A DNA stretch of 64,000 bases from Candidatus Gastranaerophilales bacterium (GTDB lineage: Bacteria; Cyanobacteriota; Vampirovibrionia; Gastranaerophilales; Gastranaerophilaceae), in the NCBI GenBank assembly GCA_944325005.1, contig CALUYO010000002.1, positions 1 through 64,000 of the forward strand, written 5' to 3'. Positions 34,986 to 43,302 of the stretch are shown here, piece by piece. A model generated the notes under the pieces. It saw only the letters and a list, made by a program, of their open reading frames with translations, did no database searches and was not told the DNA's origin. The position numbers and the translations under genes are program-made. Every line of letters starts with the position of its first letter. Positions within the stretch are counted from its first letter, which is position 1.

Positions 34986-35567
34986 CTAATTTTGTAATAT
35001 ATCTTGAAGTTTATTGTAAATTTCTATTGTGAGAATACAAATTTTTAAGTCGCGTTTTACAAGGCTTTTTATAGTTTCTTTGTAGCATTGAAGCAGGGCT
35101 TTATCGAGACCTTGCGGTTCATCTAAGATATTTTTTATTTTTGAGGCGTATTCTTTATCTCTTGTGTTTGGTTCTATTTTATCTGCCAGAAAGACTATTT
35201 TTTCAAAGTTAGTCATATCAAGCTTCCCAAGTGTATGCCATCTTATTGCTGATAAAATGTCTTTATCTGTTATATTAAATTCTTTTTCTGCAATATAAGC
35301 GCTTACAGGTGCATGCAGAGTTTTGTAATTAAGCATCTCACACTCTTCTATGTGTAAATGGCGATTAATTATATCAAGCAATTTATCGTTAGAAAAGCAT
35401 TTTGCACAATCATGTAAAAGCCCGGCAAGATAAGCTTTATTTTCATCAAGCCCGTATTTTTTTGCTAATTCTTTGGCACATTCGGCTGTTCCGAGTGTGT
35501 GTATGTATCTTTCTTCATTAAGATTCTTTTTAAGCCATTCAAGTATTTCTGTATAATCCATTTTCAA
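34986..35567 (-). CDS. yqeK: HD-domain dinucleoside tetraphosphatase YqeK
   Basis: A 193-residue HD hydrolase that cleaves Ap4A symmetrically. RYIHTLGTAECAKELAKKYG and LAGLLHDCAK hold the metal His and HD pair; IRWHTLGKLDMTNFEKIVFLADKIEPNT is the YqeK landmark. A GAGGA lies 8 nt before a TTG at 35567, and an in-frame ATG follows at 35561; either may be used. It overlaps the end of nadD by about 25 nt, a common pairing. Confidence 0.9.
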   Translation of the reverse strand: MKMDYTEILEWLKKNLNEERYIHTLGTAECAKELAKKYGLDENKAYLAGLLHDCAKCFSNDKLLDIINRHLHIEECEMLNYKTLHAPVSAYIAEKEFNITDKDILSAIRWHTLGKLDMTNFEKIVFLADKIEPNTRDKEYASKIKNILDEPQGLDKALLQCYKETIKSLVKRDLKICILTIEIYNKLQDILQN

Positions 35568-36126
35568 TTATATATTCCTCTACGTCTTTTGTTACAAGCC
35601 CTTGTATTGATTTGCCCTGTGCAATTTTTTCTCTTAATTCTGTAGATGATATATCTATAAAAGGCATAAGGGCAAATCGAAAATTGTAACCTTTTTCCTT
35701 TAGATAATCTAAGTTTACAACTTCATTTTCTCTGATAAATACGATGAAATCAACAAGTTTTTTAAATTTTTCGCTTTCATACCAGCTTTCAATTTTTTCA
35801 AAAGCATCTGTACCTATAATAAAATTAATTTTCCCATTAACTTTATATTTTTTATAGAGCTCAAGGGCTGTAATATATGAGTATGATTTTCCCTCGCTCT
35901 GGTATTCAATATCTGAAATTTCAAAATGAGGGTTATTTTTAATTGCAAGTTCTACCATATTGAACCTGTGTCTGCACATGTCAGGGCTGTAATTTTTGTG
36001 GGGCGGTTTATAGGCAGGTATAAAAATAATTTTATCAAATCCGTAGTTCTTCAGCACATATTCTGCCATTTTAAGATGCGCATTATGTATCGGATTAAAT
36101 GTCCCTGAAAAAATACAAAGTCTCAT
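35539..36126 (-). CDS. nadD: Nicotinate-nucleotide adenylyltransferase
   Basis: Makes nicotinic acid adenine dinucleotide in NAD synthesis. The start CIFSGTFNPIHNAHLKMAE has the GxFxPxHxxH nucleotidyltransferase motif, and ISSTELREKIAQG is the SSTxLR motif near the end. IIFIPAYKPPHK and NFIIGTDAFEKIESW fit NadD. Length 195 aa is normal. It is followed on the same strand by yqeK in overlap, and is preceded by the terminator of a small upstream gene. Confidence 0.93.
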   Translation of the reverse strand: MRLCIFSGTFNPIHNAHLKMAEYVLKNYGFDKIIFIPAYKPPHKNYSPDMCRHRFNMVELAIKNNPHFEISDIEYQSEGKSYSYITALELYKKYKVNGKINFIIGTDAFEKIESWYESEKFKKLVDFIVFIRENEVVNLDYLKEKGYNFRFALMPFIDISSTELREKIAQGKSIQGLVTKDVEEYIIENGLYRNT

Positions 36127-36145
36127 ATATAGATTTTACCATAAT

Positions 36146-36169
36146 AAAAAGCAGAACCGGAGTTCTGCT
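36146..36169 (-). terminator. Intrinsic terminator of the small gene at 36212
   Basis: AGCAGAAC and GTTCTGCT (8 bp) around a CGGA loop. On the minus strand it is followed by a T5 run, so it ends the transcript of the 54-codon gene before nadD. Confidence 0.75.
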
Positions 36170-36211
36170 GGTAAAAAATTTGTAGGGGAAAAATTAATTG
36201 GAGTTAAAATG

Positions 36212-36376
36212 TTAGATTAAGTGTAAAGCTTGTTTATTTGCCATAGCGATGAAATTCATCTGTGCAAAAAGTAGTTCCGACCGATCTTCAAATGGCTGGT
36301 TATTGTTGACCGTAATCTGGCTTTCATAGATATTTTTTAGCTTATCATCAATTTTTTTCAAATTTGCAACTGCCAT
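36212..36376 (-). CDS. Small hypothetical protein, 54 aa
   Basis: An open frame of 54 codons with a good ribosome site (GAGAGG, 6 nt before the ATG) and its own terminator. The product begins MAVANLKKIDDKLKNIYESQ and ends FIAMANKQALHLI. It is soluble with helical character and belongs to no family I recognise. It lies alone between nadD and the divergent gene at 36545. The start, spacing and terminator make it a real gene rather than a chance frame. Confidence 0.65.
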   Translation of the reverse strand: MAVANLKKIDDKLKNIYESQITVNNNQPFEDRSELLFAQMNFIAMANKQALHLI

Positions 36377-36544
36377 TTTATGCCTCTCAATCTTCTTATT
36401 TATCGCTTGTGTATATATAAAGTATATAAAACTTTTTAAATTTCACAAAAGTCTTTACTTGTTACATTTCTTTACAATTAAATTTTTGTGGCAATATTTG
36501 AAACAATATTGTTTTTATATTTATATAGGGGAAATAGGAAAACT

Positions 36545-38680
36545 ATGCTCGATAATAATGTCAATAATAAGCAGAAAATACCTCAATTTCAGGCAATTTC
36601 GATGTCTCAGCCGGGACAACAGCAGGTTGCCATGCAGGCTGTAAATCCTGAACTTCTAAAAGAGAATGTGCAGGACAGCTATGTAGCAAACAGGCTTGGA
36701 GAAACGGCGGAAGATCCGAAAGGAATGCTTTATACTGCCGCATTAACTGTTCCGACCTGGTTTGCTATATCCAAGGGGATGGATTACTATGCGAAAAAAT
36801 CAAGAGGGGATTTTGATGCAACAGTTCATCATAAAGTCGGTCAGTTTGGTGATGATATTACAAGCTATGTCAAAAACAGCAGGTTTGGCAAATCAAGTTT
36901 TGCGAATTCTTTAAATAACGGTTTTAATCGTTTTAAAGGATTTTTAAAGAAAAATTTTGTTGACAGGTTTCGAATTACCAGGGCTATGGCATATACCCCA
37001 TCCAGACCTGAACTTGATATGGTAAAAGGTCAGGCAAACGGCATGTGGGGAATGCAGTTGTTTGATTACCCGCAGCATGGTGAACAATTTGTTAAGCCTC
37101 TTAAGCATATAGAAGATTTAGATTGTTACGGTGCTTCAAAAACTGATATAAAGAGATGGAAAGATTTATTAAATAAAGCTTCTACTCCTCAGGCACGCGC
37201 TGAGATAATGCAGCGTGCAGAACTTGAGACCATATTGCAAAATTCGAAATTAAAAAGAAGTCCTGCTCAAATTGCTAAGGAGATAAGTGATTTCAAGGCT
37301 CTTGATGCAAATGCAAAAATAGCTAAATTAAAAGACTTAAAAGCATTTGAGTGGGGATATAAAGATTTTGCAGAAATGGAAGCTGTTCAAAAGAATATTC
37401 AGGAGAAAATGCCGAGAGTTCTTGAAGCTTGTAATAATGCGAATAAAAAGATGTTTACAAGAATTTGGGGAACAAATCACAGTTCATGGGGCAGACTCAA
37501 AACATGGCTTTTTGGTCGTGAAGTTTATGCATCTGAAACTGCTAATAAGCTTGCCGGTTCTCTTGGAAATATAAATCTTGCAGAAAATAAAGAACTTGCA
37601 GATGTTCTTAATAAAACTGGTTTGGATAAAAAAGTGCCTAAATCAGTTCTGGGGAAATTCTTTGCTAAATATAATAACCTTGTTCTTGAAGGTGCAACTA
37701 ACAGGGTTGCGGGCGGTAAGTTTGTTGCCTTAATGCAGGCTGCATATCTGGCCGATGTATTATATAAAACAGCTAAAACAGAAGGTGTAAGTGAAAAGGT
37801 TAAAACTTTTGCGGAACGTTTCACTGAAATGATATCTTTCTTCGTCGCAATGCCTCTTGCAATACAATTGATGCACAAGGTTGGCGGACTACAGTATGCT
37901 GGCATGACAAAAGAACAGGTTGAAACTTACAGACAACATCTCAAAGCATTTAATGAAAAAGCTATGGCAGGCGGTTTTAAAGATAAAGCTGACTGGAAAG
38001 CCGGTAAAAAGGTCTTAAAAGAAGAACTTAATGCAGGTGTTAAAAATCCTATAACAAAACTATTTAAGAAAGTTGGCAGAATAGTTACAGTCGGTCTTGA
38101 ACAAATTAGACCTTATGACAAAAAAGCAGTTACAAGAAATGGTATTGGTGATAAAATTAAGGATTTGTTCAGACATCCGAAATTTGGTCTTAAACAAATG
38201 GCAGGTTATCCGATGAGAATTGTGCTGGGTATGATGATAATTTTGCCTTTCTTAAGTAAGATTGCTGTTAAAGGATCGCATTTGCTATTCGGTAAACCTC
38301 AAAAATCAGTACTAGATGAAGGAAAAGAACCTGAAAAAACTCAGCCTTCCGTTCAGGATACTCAATTGCCTCCACAGTTACAGCAGGCACAATCACCTGT
38401 TCAGCAGTCTGCAACACAAGCTACTGCGGCATCACAGCAATCCGGTCAAAGCCATTCAAATCTTTTGAATAAATATAAAAATGGTACTATGACTACAACT
38501 GCAACTGCTAAAACAGCAAATAATAAATCTTCAGATCCTCAGGAACCTGTGAGAACATATATTCCATCTCCAGTCGGGGTTCAGATACAATCGACTGAGG
38601 ACTTGACTTCTGCGGAAGAGGCTATGAGGCGTGCGGATCTCGCTGAACAGCAGGCTTTGCAAATTCTCAAGATGAATTAA
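36545..38680 (+). CDS. Large lineage-type protein of unknown function with membrane segments
   Basis: A 711-residue protein I cannot place in a family. It begins with a Gln-rich stretch, has a hydrophobic segment near residue 75 (LYTAALTVPTWFAIS), a long basic and Ala-rich helical middle, and hydrophobic segments near 430 (MISFFVAMPLAIQLM) and 575 (MRIVLGMMIILPFL). A Gln/Pro/Thr-rich tail follows (about 600-660). ATG 36545 has AGGA 5 nt upstream; longer frames lack support. Style resembles the proteins at 42136, 60779 and 62232, so these may form one envelope-linked group. The upstream region shares a promoter-like element with the gene at 62113. Confidence 0.65.
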   Translation: MLDNNVNNKQKIPQFQAISMSQPGQQQVAMQAVNPELLKENVQDSYVANRLGETAEDPKGMLYTAALTVPTWFAISKGMDYYAKKSRGDFDATVHHKVGQFGDDITSYVKNSRFGKSSFANSLNNGFNRFKGFLKKNFVDRFRITRAMAYTPSRPELDMVKGQANGMWGMQLFDYPQHGEQFVKPLKHIEDLDCYGASKTDIKRWKDLLNKASTPQARAEIMQRAELETILQNSKLKRSPAQIAKEISDFKALDANAKIAKLKDLKAFEWGYKDFAEMEAVQKNIQEKMPRVLEACNNANKKMFTRIWGTNHSSWGRLKTWLFGREVYASETANKLAGSLGNINLAENKELADVLNKTGLDKKVPKSVLGKFFAKYNNLVLEGATNRVAGGKFVALMQAAYLADVLYKTAKTEGVSEKVKTFAERFTEMISFFVAMPLAIQLMHKVGGLQYAGMTKEQVETYRQHLKAFNEKAMAGGFKDKADWKAGKKVLKEELNAGVKNPITKLFKKVGRIVTVGLEQIRPYDKKAVTRNGIGDKIKDLFRHPKFGLKQMAGYPMRIVLGMMIILPFLSKIAVKGSHLLFGKPQKSVLDEGKEPEKTQPSVQDTQLPPQLQQAQSPVQQSATQATAASQQSGQSHSNLLNKYKNGTMTTTATAKTANNKSSDPQEPVRTYIPSPVGVQIQSTEDLTSAEEAMRRADLAEQQALQILKMN

Positions 38681-38690
38681 GTTATAGCTG

Positions 38691-38719
38691 TTGCCCTAAT
38701 CAAAATAACATGATATAAT
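38691..38719 (+). promoter_or_regulatory. Sigma-70-type promoter for the gene at 38737
   Basis: TTGCCC (38691-38696), a 17-nt spacer and TATAAT (38714-38719). The transcript would start near 38726 with an 11-nt leader carrying GGAGG. Confidence 0.7.
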
Positions 38720-38736
38720 TCTTTGTGGAGGGTTTT

Positions 38737-39426
38737 ATGGTAGCTACATTTGATTATAAAGGTTTTGCAAAAGATTTGACTAAACAGGCAGAGCAAAATA
38801 TTCCTCAGGATATTGCACTGGAACATAAGAAAGAATTTCTTGAAAGAATTTATAATTTTACTTATATTGCAGGCGAGGCTTTTTCACAGGATGATACTAT
38901 CCAAAATTCTGATACTGCAAAAACTTTAACTCAAATTATTTCCGAGTGGACTTTCCATAAATATATTGATTTATTACGTTCTGATATACCGGAGATGTAT
39001 CATGAAAGTATTCTTCAAAAACTTGCTTATGTTGCATTTGAAATGGGTAAAGAGTCTGAACTGAGCAAATTAACTCAGGAACAAATGCTTATTCTTGTTG
39101 AAGCTCAGGTAAAAAAAGCTTTTGAAAGGGCTTGTAAAAATCTCCTTGATAACGGACAGATTACTCAATCTGCTTATGATAGGGCATTAAACCTTTCGAA
39201 TATAGATGAATATTCTGCAAAACTTTGTCATAATATAAAAGTTCCTCAAAGAAGAAAAAATACTTTTAAATATACTGTTGCAGCTTTAGTTCTTGCTCTG
39301 GCAGTGTTAACGGCAAATTTCTTTTATCCCGAAGCTGCTGATATGGCTATAATAAATACCATAGTTCTTGTAATTCTTGCAATGTATATAGGATTTTATT
39401 TCGGTGTAAATTATTATTCTAAATAG
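38737..39426 (+). CDS. Unknown protein with C-terminal membrane anchor
   Basis: A 229-residue protein of no recognised family. Residues 1-170 are soluble, helical and charged (KDLTKQAEQNIPQDIALEHK). The end has two hydrophobic helices (YTVAALVLALAVLTANFF and IINTIVLVILAMYIGFYFG) and a short basic tail, so the soluble part likely faces the cytoplasm. GGAGG lies 5 nt before ATG 38737. It has its own promoter. It lies just before the 6S-like RNA and the cpaE/cpaF-like genes, but nothing ties it to them. Confidence 0.7.
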   Translation: MVATFDYKGFAKDLTKQAEQNIPQDIALEHKKEFLERIYNFTYIAGEAFSQDDTIQNSDTAKTLTQIISEWTFHKYIDLLRSDIPEMYHESILQKLAYVAFEMGKESELSKLTQEQMLILVEAQVKKAFERACKNLLDNGQITQSAYDRALNLSNIDEYSAKLCHNIKVPQRRKNTFKYTVAALVLALAVLTANFFYPEAADMAIINTIVLVILAMYIGFYFGVNYYSK

Positions 39427-39440
39427 AGCTTTAGTGTATA

Positions 39441-39469
39441 TTGTATTTGTTTGATAAATGTGTTATACT
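39441..39469 (+). promoter_or_regulatory. Promoter of the structured RNA
   Basis: TTGTAT (39441-39446), a 17-nt spacer and TATACT (39464-39469). The predicted start near 39477 is exactly where the long RNA stem begins. Confidence 0.75.
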
Positions 39470-39476
39470 AATATTA

Positions 39477-39653
39477 GTTCTGTGCAGGTGCTCATTTTGT
39501 TCCTACATTTATTTTAAAAGGGAGAATTTGACTCTGTCAGGATGTGAAGTATACCCGCCGATTTATAATCGCCAGCGGGAAACGGATAATCCGGGGCGTT
39601 CACCCACCTGCGAGACCACGCAGGCAACAAAATCACATCTGTACAGGGCTTTT
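39477..39653 (+). ncRNA. Structured small RNA, probably 6S RNA (SsrS)
   Basis: A non-coding stretch of about 177 nt with its own promoter. The ends pair over some 20 bases: CTGTGCAGGTG and CATTTTGTT near the 5' end with AACAAAAT and CATCTGTACAG near the 3' end, including G-U pairs. Inside lie hairpins such as CCTGCG/CGCAGG (39606-39624) and a CCCGC/GCGGG arm, and GC content is far above that of the surroundings. A long closing stem, open middle and length near 180 nt are typical of 6S RNA, which binds RNA polymerase. SRP RNA, tmRNA and RNase P landmarks are absent. The 6S name is an inference from shape. Confidence 0.6.
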
Positions 39654-39658
39654 AATAT

Positions 39659-39687
39659 TTGCTTCTTTAATAAAAATATGCTACAAT
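39659..39687 (+). promoter_or_regulatory. Promoter for a leaderless cpaE-like message
   Basis: TTGCTT (39659-39664), a 17-nt spacer and TACAAT (39682-39687). The expected +1 is 39694, the A of the start codon. There is no Shine-Dalgarno. Confidence 0.6.
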
Positions 39688-39693
39688 GCCTGT

Positions 39694-40863
39694 ATGAAAC
39701 AGAGTATTTCTACGATAATAATTACAGAGCAGGTTCATACAGCAGAGCTTTTAAAAAGATACATTCAGGATTGTGATACTTTTTCTTTTCTTGCTGAAAC
39801 TTCTGATTTATCAAAGGCTTATAACGGAATTAAAGAATTGGCAAAATCTCTTGTAATTGTTGATATTTCAGATTATCAGGAGCAGGCTTTGAATTTTGTT
39901 TCAAAAATTACTTCTGAATTCCCAAATTGCAAAGTGCTGGTTTTGTCTGATAAACCTTCTGTTGATATTGTTATAAGAGCTATGAGAATAGGGGCTTCTG
40001 ATTTCCTGCCGCTTCCCGTAATAAAGGATGAATTTTTTGAGGTTCTCGAAAAAATTTATGGAGATTTAACTGATACTAAACAAAAAAAATCTAAATGTCG
40101 TGTTATAACTGTTTATTCCAATAAGGGAGGTGTCGGAAAAACTTCAATTGCGACAAATCTTGCTCTTGAACTGGCCAAAATTACAAAAGAAAATGTTGCT
40201 CTCATAGATTTAAATTTTCAGCTTGGTGATATAACTACTTTTCTTGATTTGAAGCCTTCATTTAATATTTCTTATATGCTTCAAAATCTTGACAAAATCA
40301 ACGGGGACTTTCTCCTTTCAACTCTGGAAAAGTATAAGGATACAAGTTTGTACGTGTTGGCGGATCCTCCTTATTTTAAACAGGTTGATGATATTTCATC
40401 AAAAAAAATAACCAGACTGTTTAATATTTTGAGAGATACATTTTCTTACGTTGTAGTTGACACATCCGGCGGTTTTGACAGCAAAGCTATGACTGCCCTT
40501 GAGAATTCTGATTTAATTTTTCTTGTAACCATAATTAATCTTCCTGCAGTAAGAAATTGTCAGAGATGCTTGGAATTATTTGAAAAACTTGGTTTTGAAG
40601 AAGATAAAGTTCAGGTGCTTGTAAACAGGTATATGGAAAATGATGAAATTAAGGCTGAGGACGTGGAAGAGGCCCTTGCTAAAAAGCTTTATTGGAAAAT
40701 TCCAAATAATTATTTTACAATGATGTCGGCCATAAATAAAGGAGTTCCTGTTTCGGTTGTAAATCCGGATTCCAATGTCGCTTTGAGTTATAAAAATCTT
40801 GCCTTAATGGTATCTGACAGTGTTTATCGCAGGAAATTTACTAAAAAGCTGGGAAGGATATAG
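39694..40863 (+). CDS. CpaE-like protein: receiver-like domain plus MinD/ParA ATPase
   Basis: A 389-residue protein. Residues 1-120 resemble a response-regulator receiver (VIVDISDYQEQALNF, VLVLSDKPSVDIVIRAMRIGASDFLPLP) that may lack full phosphorylation residues. Residues about 135-380 are a MinD/ParA-type ATPase with the deviant Walker A SNKGGVGKTSIATNLA and LIDLNFQLGDITTFLDL. In Tad/Flp pilus systems CpaE places the machine at a pole. ATG 39694 is chosen because MKQSIS opens the domain and the promoter points to it; upstream extensions run through the RNA gene. The cpaF-like gene follows after 2 nt. Confidence 0.8.
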   Translation: MKQSISTIIITEQVHTAELLKRYIQDCDTFSFLAETSDLSKAYNGIKELAKSLVIVDISDYQEQALNFVSKITSEFPNCKVLVLSDKPSVDIVIRAMRIGASDFLPLPVIKDEFFEVLEKIYGDLTDTKQKKSKCRVITVYSNKGGVGKTSIATNLALELAKITKENVALIDLNFQLGDITTFLDLKPSFNISYMLQNLDKINGDFLLSTLEKYKDTSLYVLADPPYFKQVDDISSKKITRLFNILRDTFSYVVVDTSGGFDSKAMTALENSDLIFLVTIINLPAVRNCQRCLELFEKLGFEEDKVQVLVNRYMENDEIKAEDVEEALAKKLYWKIPNNYFTMMSAINKGVPVSVVNPDSNVALSYKNLALMVSDSVYRRKFTKKLGRI

Positions 40864-40865
40864 AA

Positions 40866-42233
40866 GTGTTACAAAGCAGTAAATTAAGCAGCAGATTTAA
40901 AAAAATAGAGGAAGAAGGACAGCAGAAGGAGCAACCTAAAAGATTTGTGTTTTCAAAATCGGCTGTAAGAAAAAATGAGATTAACGCAGAAACTGAAGCA
41001 GGAGCAGGAGAGGGTGAATTTACACAAACTAAAGAAGTTAAATCTTCAGATTTTGATATTGAATTTCAACTTAAAAATGCTTTGCTTGAAAAAATAGATT
41101 CAATTCCTGTGTGGTTTGAATATACTCCTGTCCGTCAAAAAGAACTTATAAAGAGTTTTATTGAGAATAGACTGTCCGCAGAAAACATAAATTTTTCAGA
41201 AACTGAAAAGGATACATTAATTGACAAACTTTTTACATCAATTATGGGATTTGGACCGCTTGATTACTTAATTGCCCGCGAAAATGTAGATGCAGTTTTT
41301 GTTAACGGAACACGCAGCGTTCATATAGAAATTGGCGGTAAAGTTTTAAATACCGAAATGAAACTTAATGAAAAACAAATGGGTTTTATCCTCAATAATA
41401 TTTCAAATATGGCGGGTTTAAAAATTGATAGTTCAAAAAGTATCTGGAATTGCAAAATTAAAGATTTGTTAATATCAGTAATACTTCCTCCTGTATCTCA
41501 GTGCGGCGTCAATATTACTCTGAGAAAAGTTGGATTATATGATATTGATACTCTCTTAAATAAAGAGTTAATGTCAAGAGAAATTTTTGACTTTCTTGTC
41601 TCAATGATTGATGAAAGGAAAAATATTGTTATATCTGGTGATATAAATTCCGGGAAAACAACTTTTTTAGATACATTGATTAATACTGTAATGATAAATA
41701 AACGGGTTGTCTTGCTGGAAGAATTTCCGCGTTCTTGTTGTTCCGGTGATACTTTAATGAAGTTTTCTGTTGATAGTGCTTCCAATGATTATAATATGCT
41801 TATATCTGATATATTAAGAATGTCTCCTGACTATATCTTAACAGATTTAAATGCTCCCGTTACTGAAATTTCTGACAAAGCCGGTAATATAACTACTATA
41901 AGGGCATGTTCTGTTGATGCTGCAATAACCGGGCTTATCTCAGCGTTTGCCGGAAAAGAAAAGCTGTCTGAAAAATATGCTAAAACAAAGGTTTTGACAA
42001 ATTATGATTATATAGTTCAGATTAATAATATGGGTGATGGAACAAGGAGGGTTACGTCCGTTGTAGAGCTTACTCCTGCAAGAACTACGGCTTTGTCAAT
42101 TAAAGTTATAGCGAAACTTGTTGATAATCAGTATGTTACGGAGATCCCTCAGCCTTTGACTTCGATTCGTGCTGAATCTTTGATTTCTGAAGCAGGTTCG
42201 ATGTCTGCCCGTTTCTATCATCATGATTCGTAA
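40866..42233 (+). CDS. CpaF/TadA-like secretion ATPase with degenerate catalytic motifs
   Basis: A 455-residue relative of CpaF/VirB11 ATPases. The N-terminal all-helical part includes FTSIMGFGPLDYLI and VDAVFVNGTRSVHIE; the Walker A is ISGDINSGKTTFLD. The usual Walker B zone (GEVRGxEA) and the His box (GSLSTxHAN) are not seen; DYILTDLNAPVTEISD and ITTIRACSVDAA stand there instead. Catalysis may be weak or lost, so it might be a partner subunit. It starts with GTG 40866, 7 nt after AAGGA. No pilin, platform or prepilin peptidase gene follows. Its 3' end overlaps the convergent gene at 42136 by 98 nt. Confidence 0.75.
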   Translation: MLQSSKLSSRFKKIEEEGQQKEQPKRFVFSKSAVRKNEINAETEAGAGEGEFTQTKEVKSSDFDIEFQLKNALLEKIDSIPVWFEYTPVRQKELIKSFIENRLSAENINFSETEKDTLIDKLFTSIMGFGPLDYLIARENVDAVFVNGTRSVHIEIGGKVLNTEMKLNEKQMGFILNNISNMAGLKIDSSKSIWNCKIKDLLISVILPPVSQCGVNITLRKVGLYDIDTLLNKELMSREIFDFLVSMIDERKNIVISGDINSGKTTFLDTLINTVMINKRVVLLEEFPRSCCSGDTLMKFSVDSASNDYNMLISDILRMSPDYILTDLNAPVTEISDKAGNITTIRACSVDAAITGLISAFAGKEKLSEKYAKTKVLTNYDYIVQINNMGDGTRRVTSVVELTPARTTALSIKVIAKLVDNQYVTEIPQPLTSIRAESLISEAGSMSARFYHHDS

Positions 42234-43209
42234 TTCTTTCTTTCATATCGTTAAAAATTGACTTCATTCTTGATTCATTAACGAAATTATTAGAAATTTG
42301 ATCTATGCCGGGGCTTATATATTTTTTCATTAATTGTTTTTCGACAAATGTATTTATCGGAGTCGCCAGAAATAGTAAAGTTCCTATACCGCCTAATGTT
42401 TTTAATAATTTATTTTTAAATATCAATGAATTCTGGTATTCTTTTAATGCATTTCGAGTTGCTTGGTAGGCATAGTCTCCGTCTTTGTACATTTCCTTCA
42501 TTATGGGAAGTATATTTTTATATTTTTGCAGAACTTTCCGCGGGACCTTCTTTTCATCGCCGTGTTTTAATGCATGCTTAATTTTAAATGTATGTTGTGC
42601 GTTTTCTTGTGCAAATTTAATAATTTTTGATTTGTCAGAACTTAGCAAATCATATCTTTCAGTAAAATATCTATTATAAAAACGTTTGACAAAATTTATT
42701 GTTCTTTTTTCATTGTTTCTTACATTAATCTTATTCTCTAGTGTTTCTGTAATTATATTGTTGAAATTTGTCATATTTTCAAGTGCACTGCCATGCGCTT
42801 GATCTATAACATTTTTGATGTGTTTGTAAACGGCTTCTTTTGCATTTCCGCTAATACCTGATTTCCCTAATTTCCCGAGCGGCGATACAATGCATTGACC
42901 GGCTACAATAACAGCAGGCAAGGCTACTATTGATGTCAGACCTTGATAGATTGCCCGTTTTAAAGCTCTTTTGCCACTCGGATTATAGTTATCTTTGTCA
43001 TTTTTATATTTATCATATATATCTGCTCCAAGATACATAAATGTAGGCGCCCACAGAGCAGTCCCGAGTTTGGGCGCAATTTCGGAAATTGCCGTACCTA
43101 TTTCATTAGAGTATGACATTATTACAGGAAGCGGTTTATTAAGCGGATCCTTATATTTTTCCTGCATATTCTTTTTATTTACATCAGTCGATGATATTTG
43201 ACTTATCAA
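42136..43209 (-). CDS. Lineage-type unknown protein with hydrophobic segments
   Basis: A 357-residue protein, family not recognised. It has hydrophobic segments near residues 45-60 (LGTALWAPTFMYLG), 90-110 (IYQGLTSIVALPAVIVAGQCIV) and 295-315 (LLKTLGGIGTLLFLATPI) separated by basic helices. Style is close to the proteins at 36545 and 60779. The start is uncertain: a TTG at 43209 or an ATG about 14 codons later. Its C-terminal 32 codons overlap the cpaF-like gene on the other strand, an unusually long convergent overlap, so one of the two ends may be mis-set or frameshifted. Confidence 0.6.
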   Translation of the reverse strand: MISQISSTDVNKKNMQEKYKDPLNKPLPVIMSYSNEIGTAISEIAPKLGTALWAPTFMYLGADIYDKYKNDKDNYNPSGKRALKRAIYQGLTSIVALPAVIVAGQCIVSPLGKLGKSGISGNAKEAVYKHIKNVIDQAHGSALENMTNFNNIITETLENKINVRNNEKRTINFVKRFYNRYFTERYDLLSSDKSKIIKFAQENAQHTFKIKHALKHGDEKKVPRKVLQKYKNILPIMKEMYKDGDYAYQATRNALKEYQNSLIFKNKLLKTLGGIGTLLFLATPINTFVEKQLMKKYISPGIDQISNNFVNESRMKSIFNDMKERITNHDDRNGQTSNLLQKSKIQHESKSKAEGSP

Positions 43210-43268
43210 TTCAGGGTACCTTAAATTAGAATATTCTTATTATATAATAACCTTGTGAAAAAAATTTT

Positions 43269-43296
43269 TTGCTAGTATTTTTAGTTCAGGTATAAT
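43269..43296 (+). promoter_or_regulatory. Promoter for a leaderless uvrB message
   Basis: TTGCTA (43269-43274), a 16-nt spacer and TATAAT (43291-43296). The uvrB ATG at 43303 lies at the expected +1 and no ribosome site precedes it. No LexA-type box was recognised. Confidence 0.6.
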
Positions 43297-43302
43297 TTTA
43301 TC

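Noticed and set aside
39477-39653. SRP RNA, tmRNA, RNase P RNA or a riboswitch
   Set aside because: None of the diagnostic conserved strings was found and the RNA has its own promoter and closing stem rather than lying in a leader.
39441-39776. Coding frame across the 6S-like RNA
   Set aside because: The stretch is a promoter plus paired RNA structure, and the cpaE-like gene starts at 39694 in another frame.
42190-42215. GGTTCGA-like string resembling a tRNA T-arm
   Set aside because: It lies inside the cpaF-like gene and no acceptor or anticodon stems can be formed.
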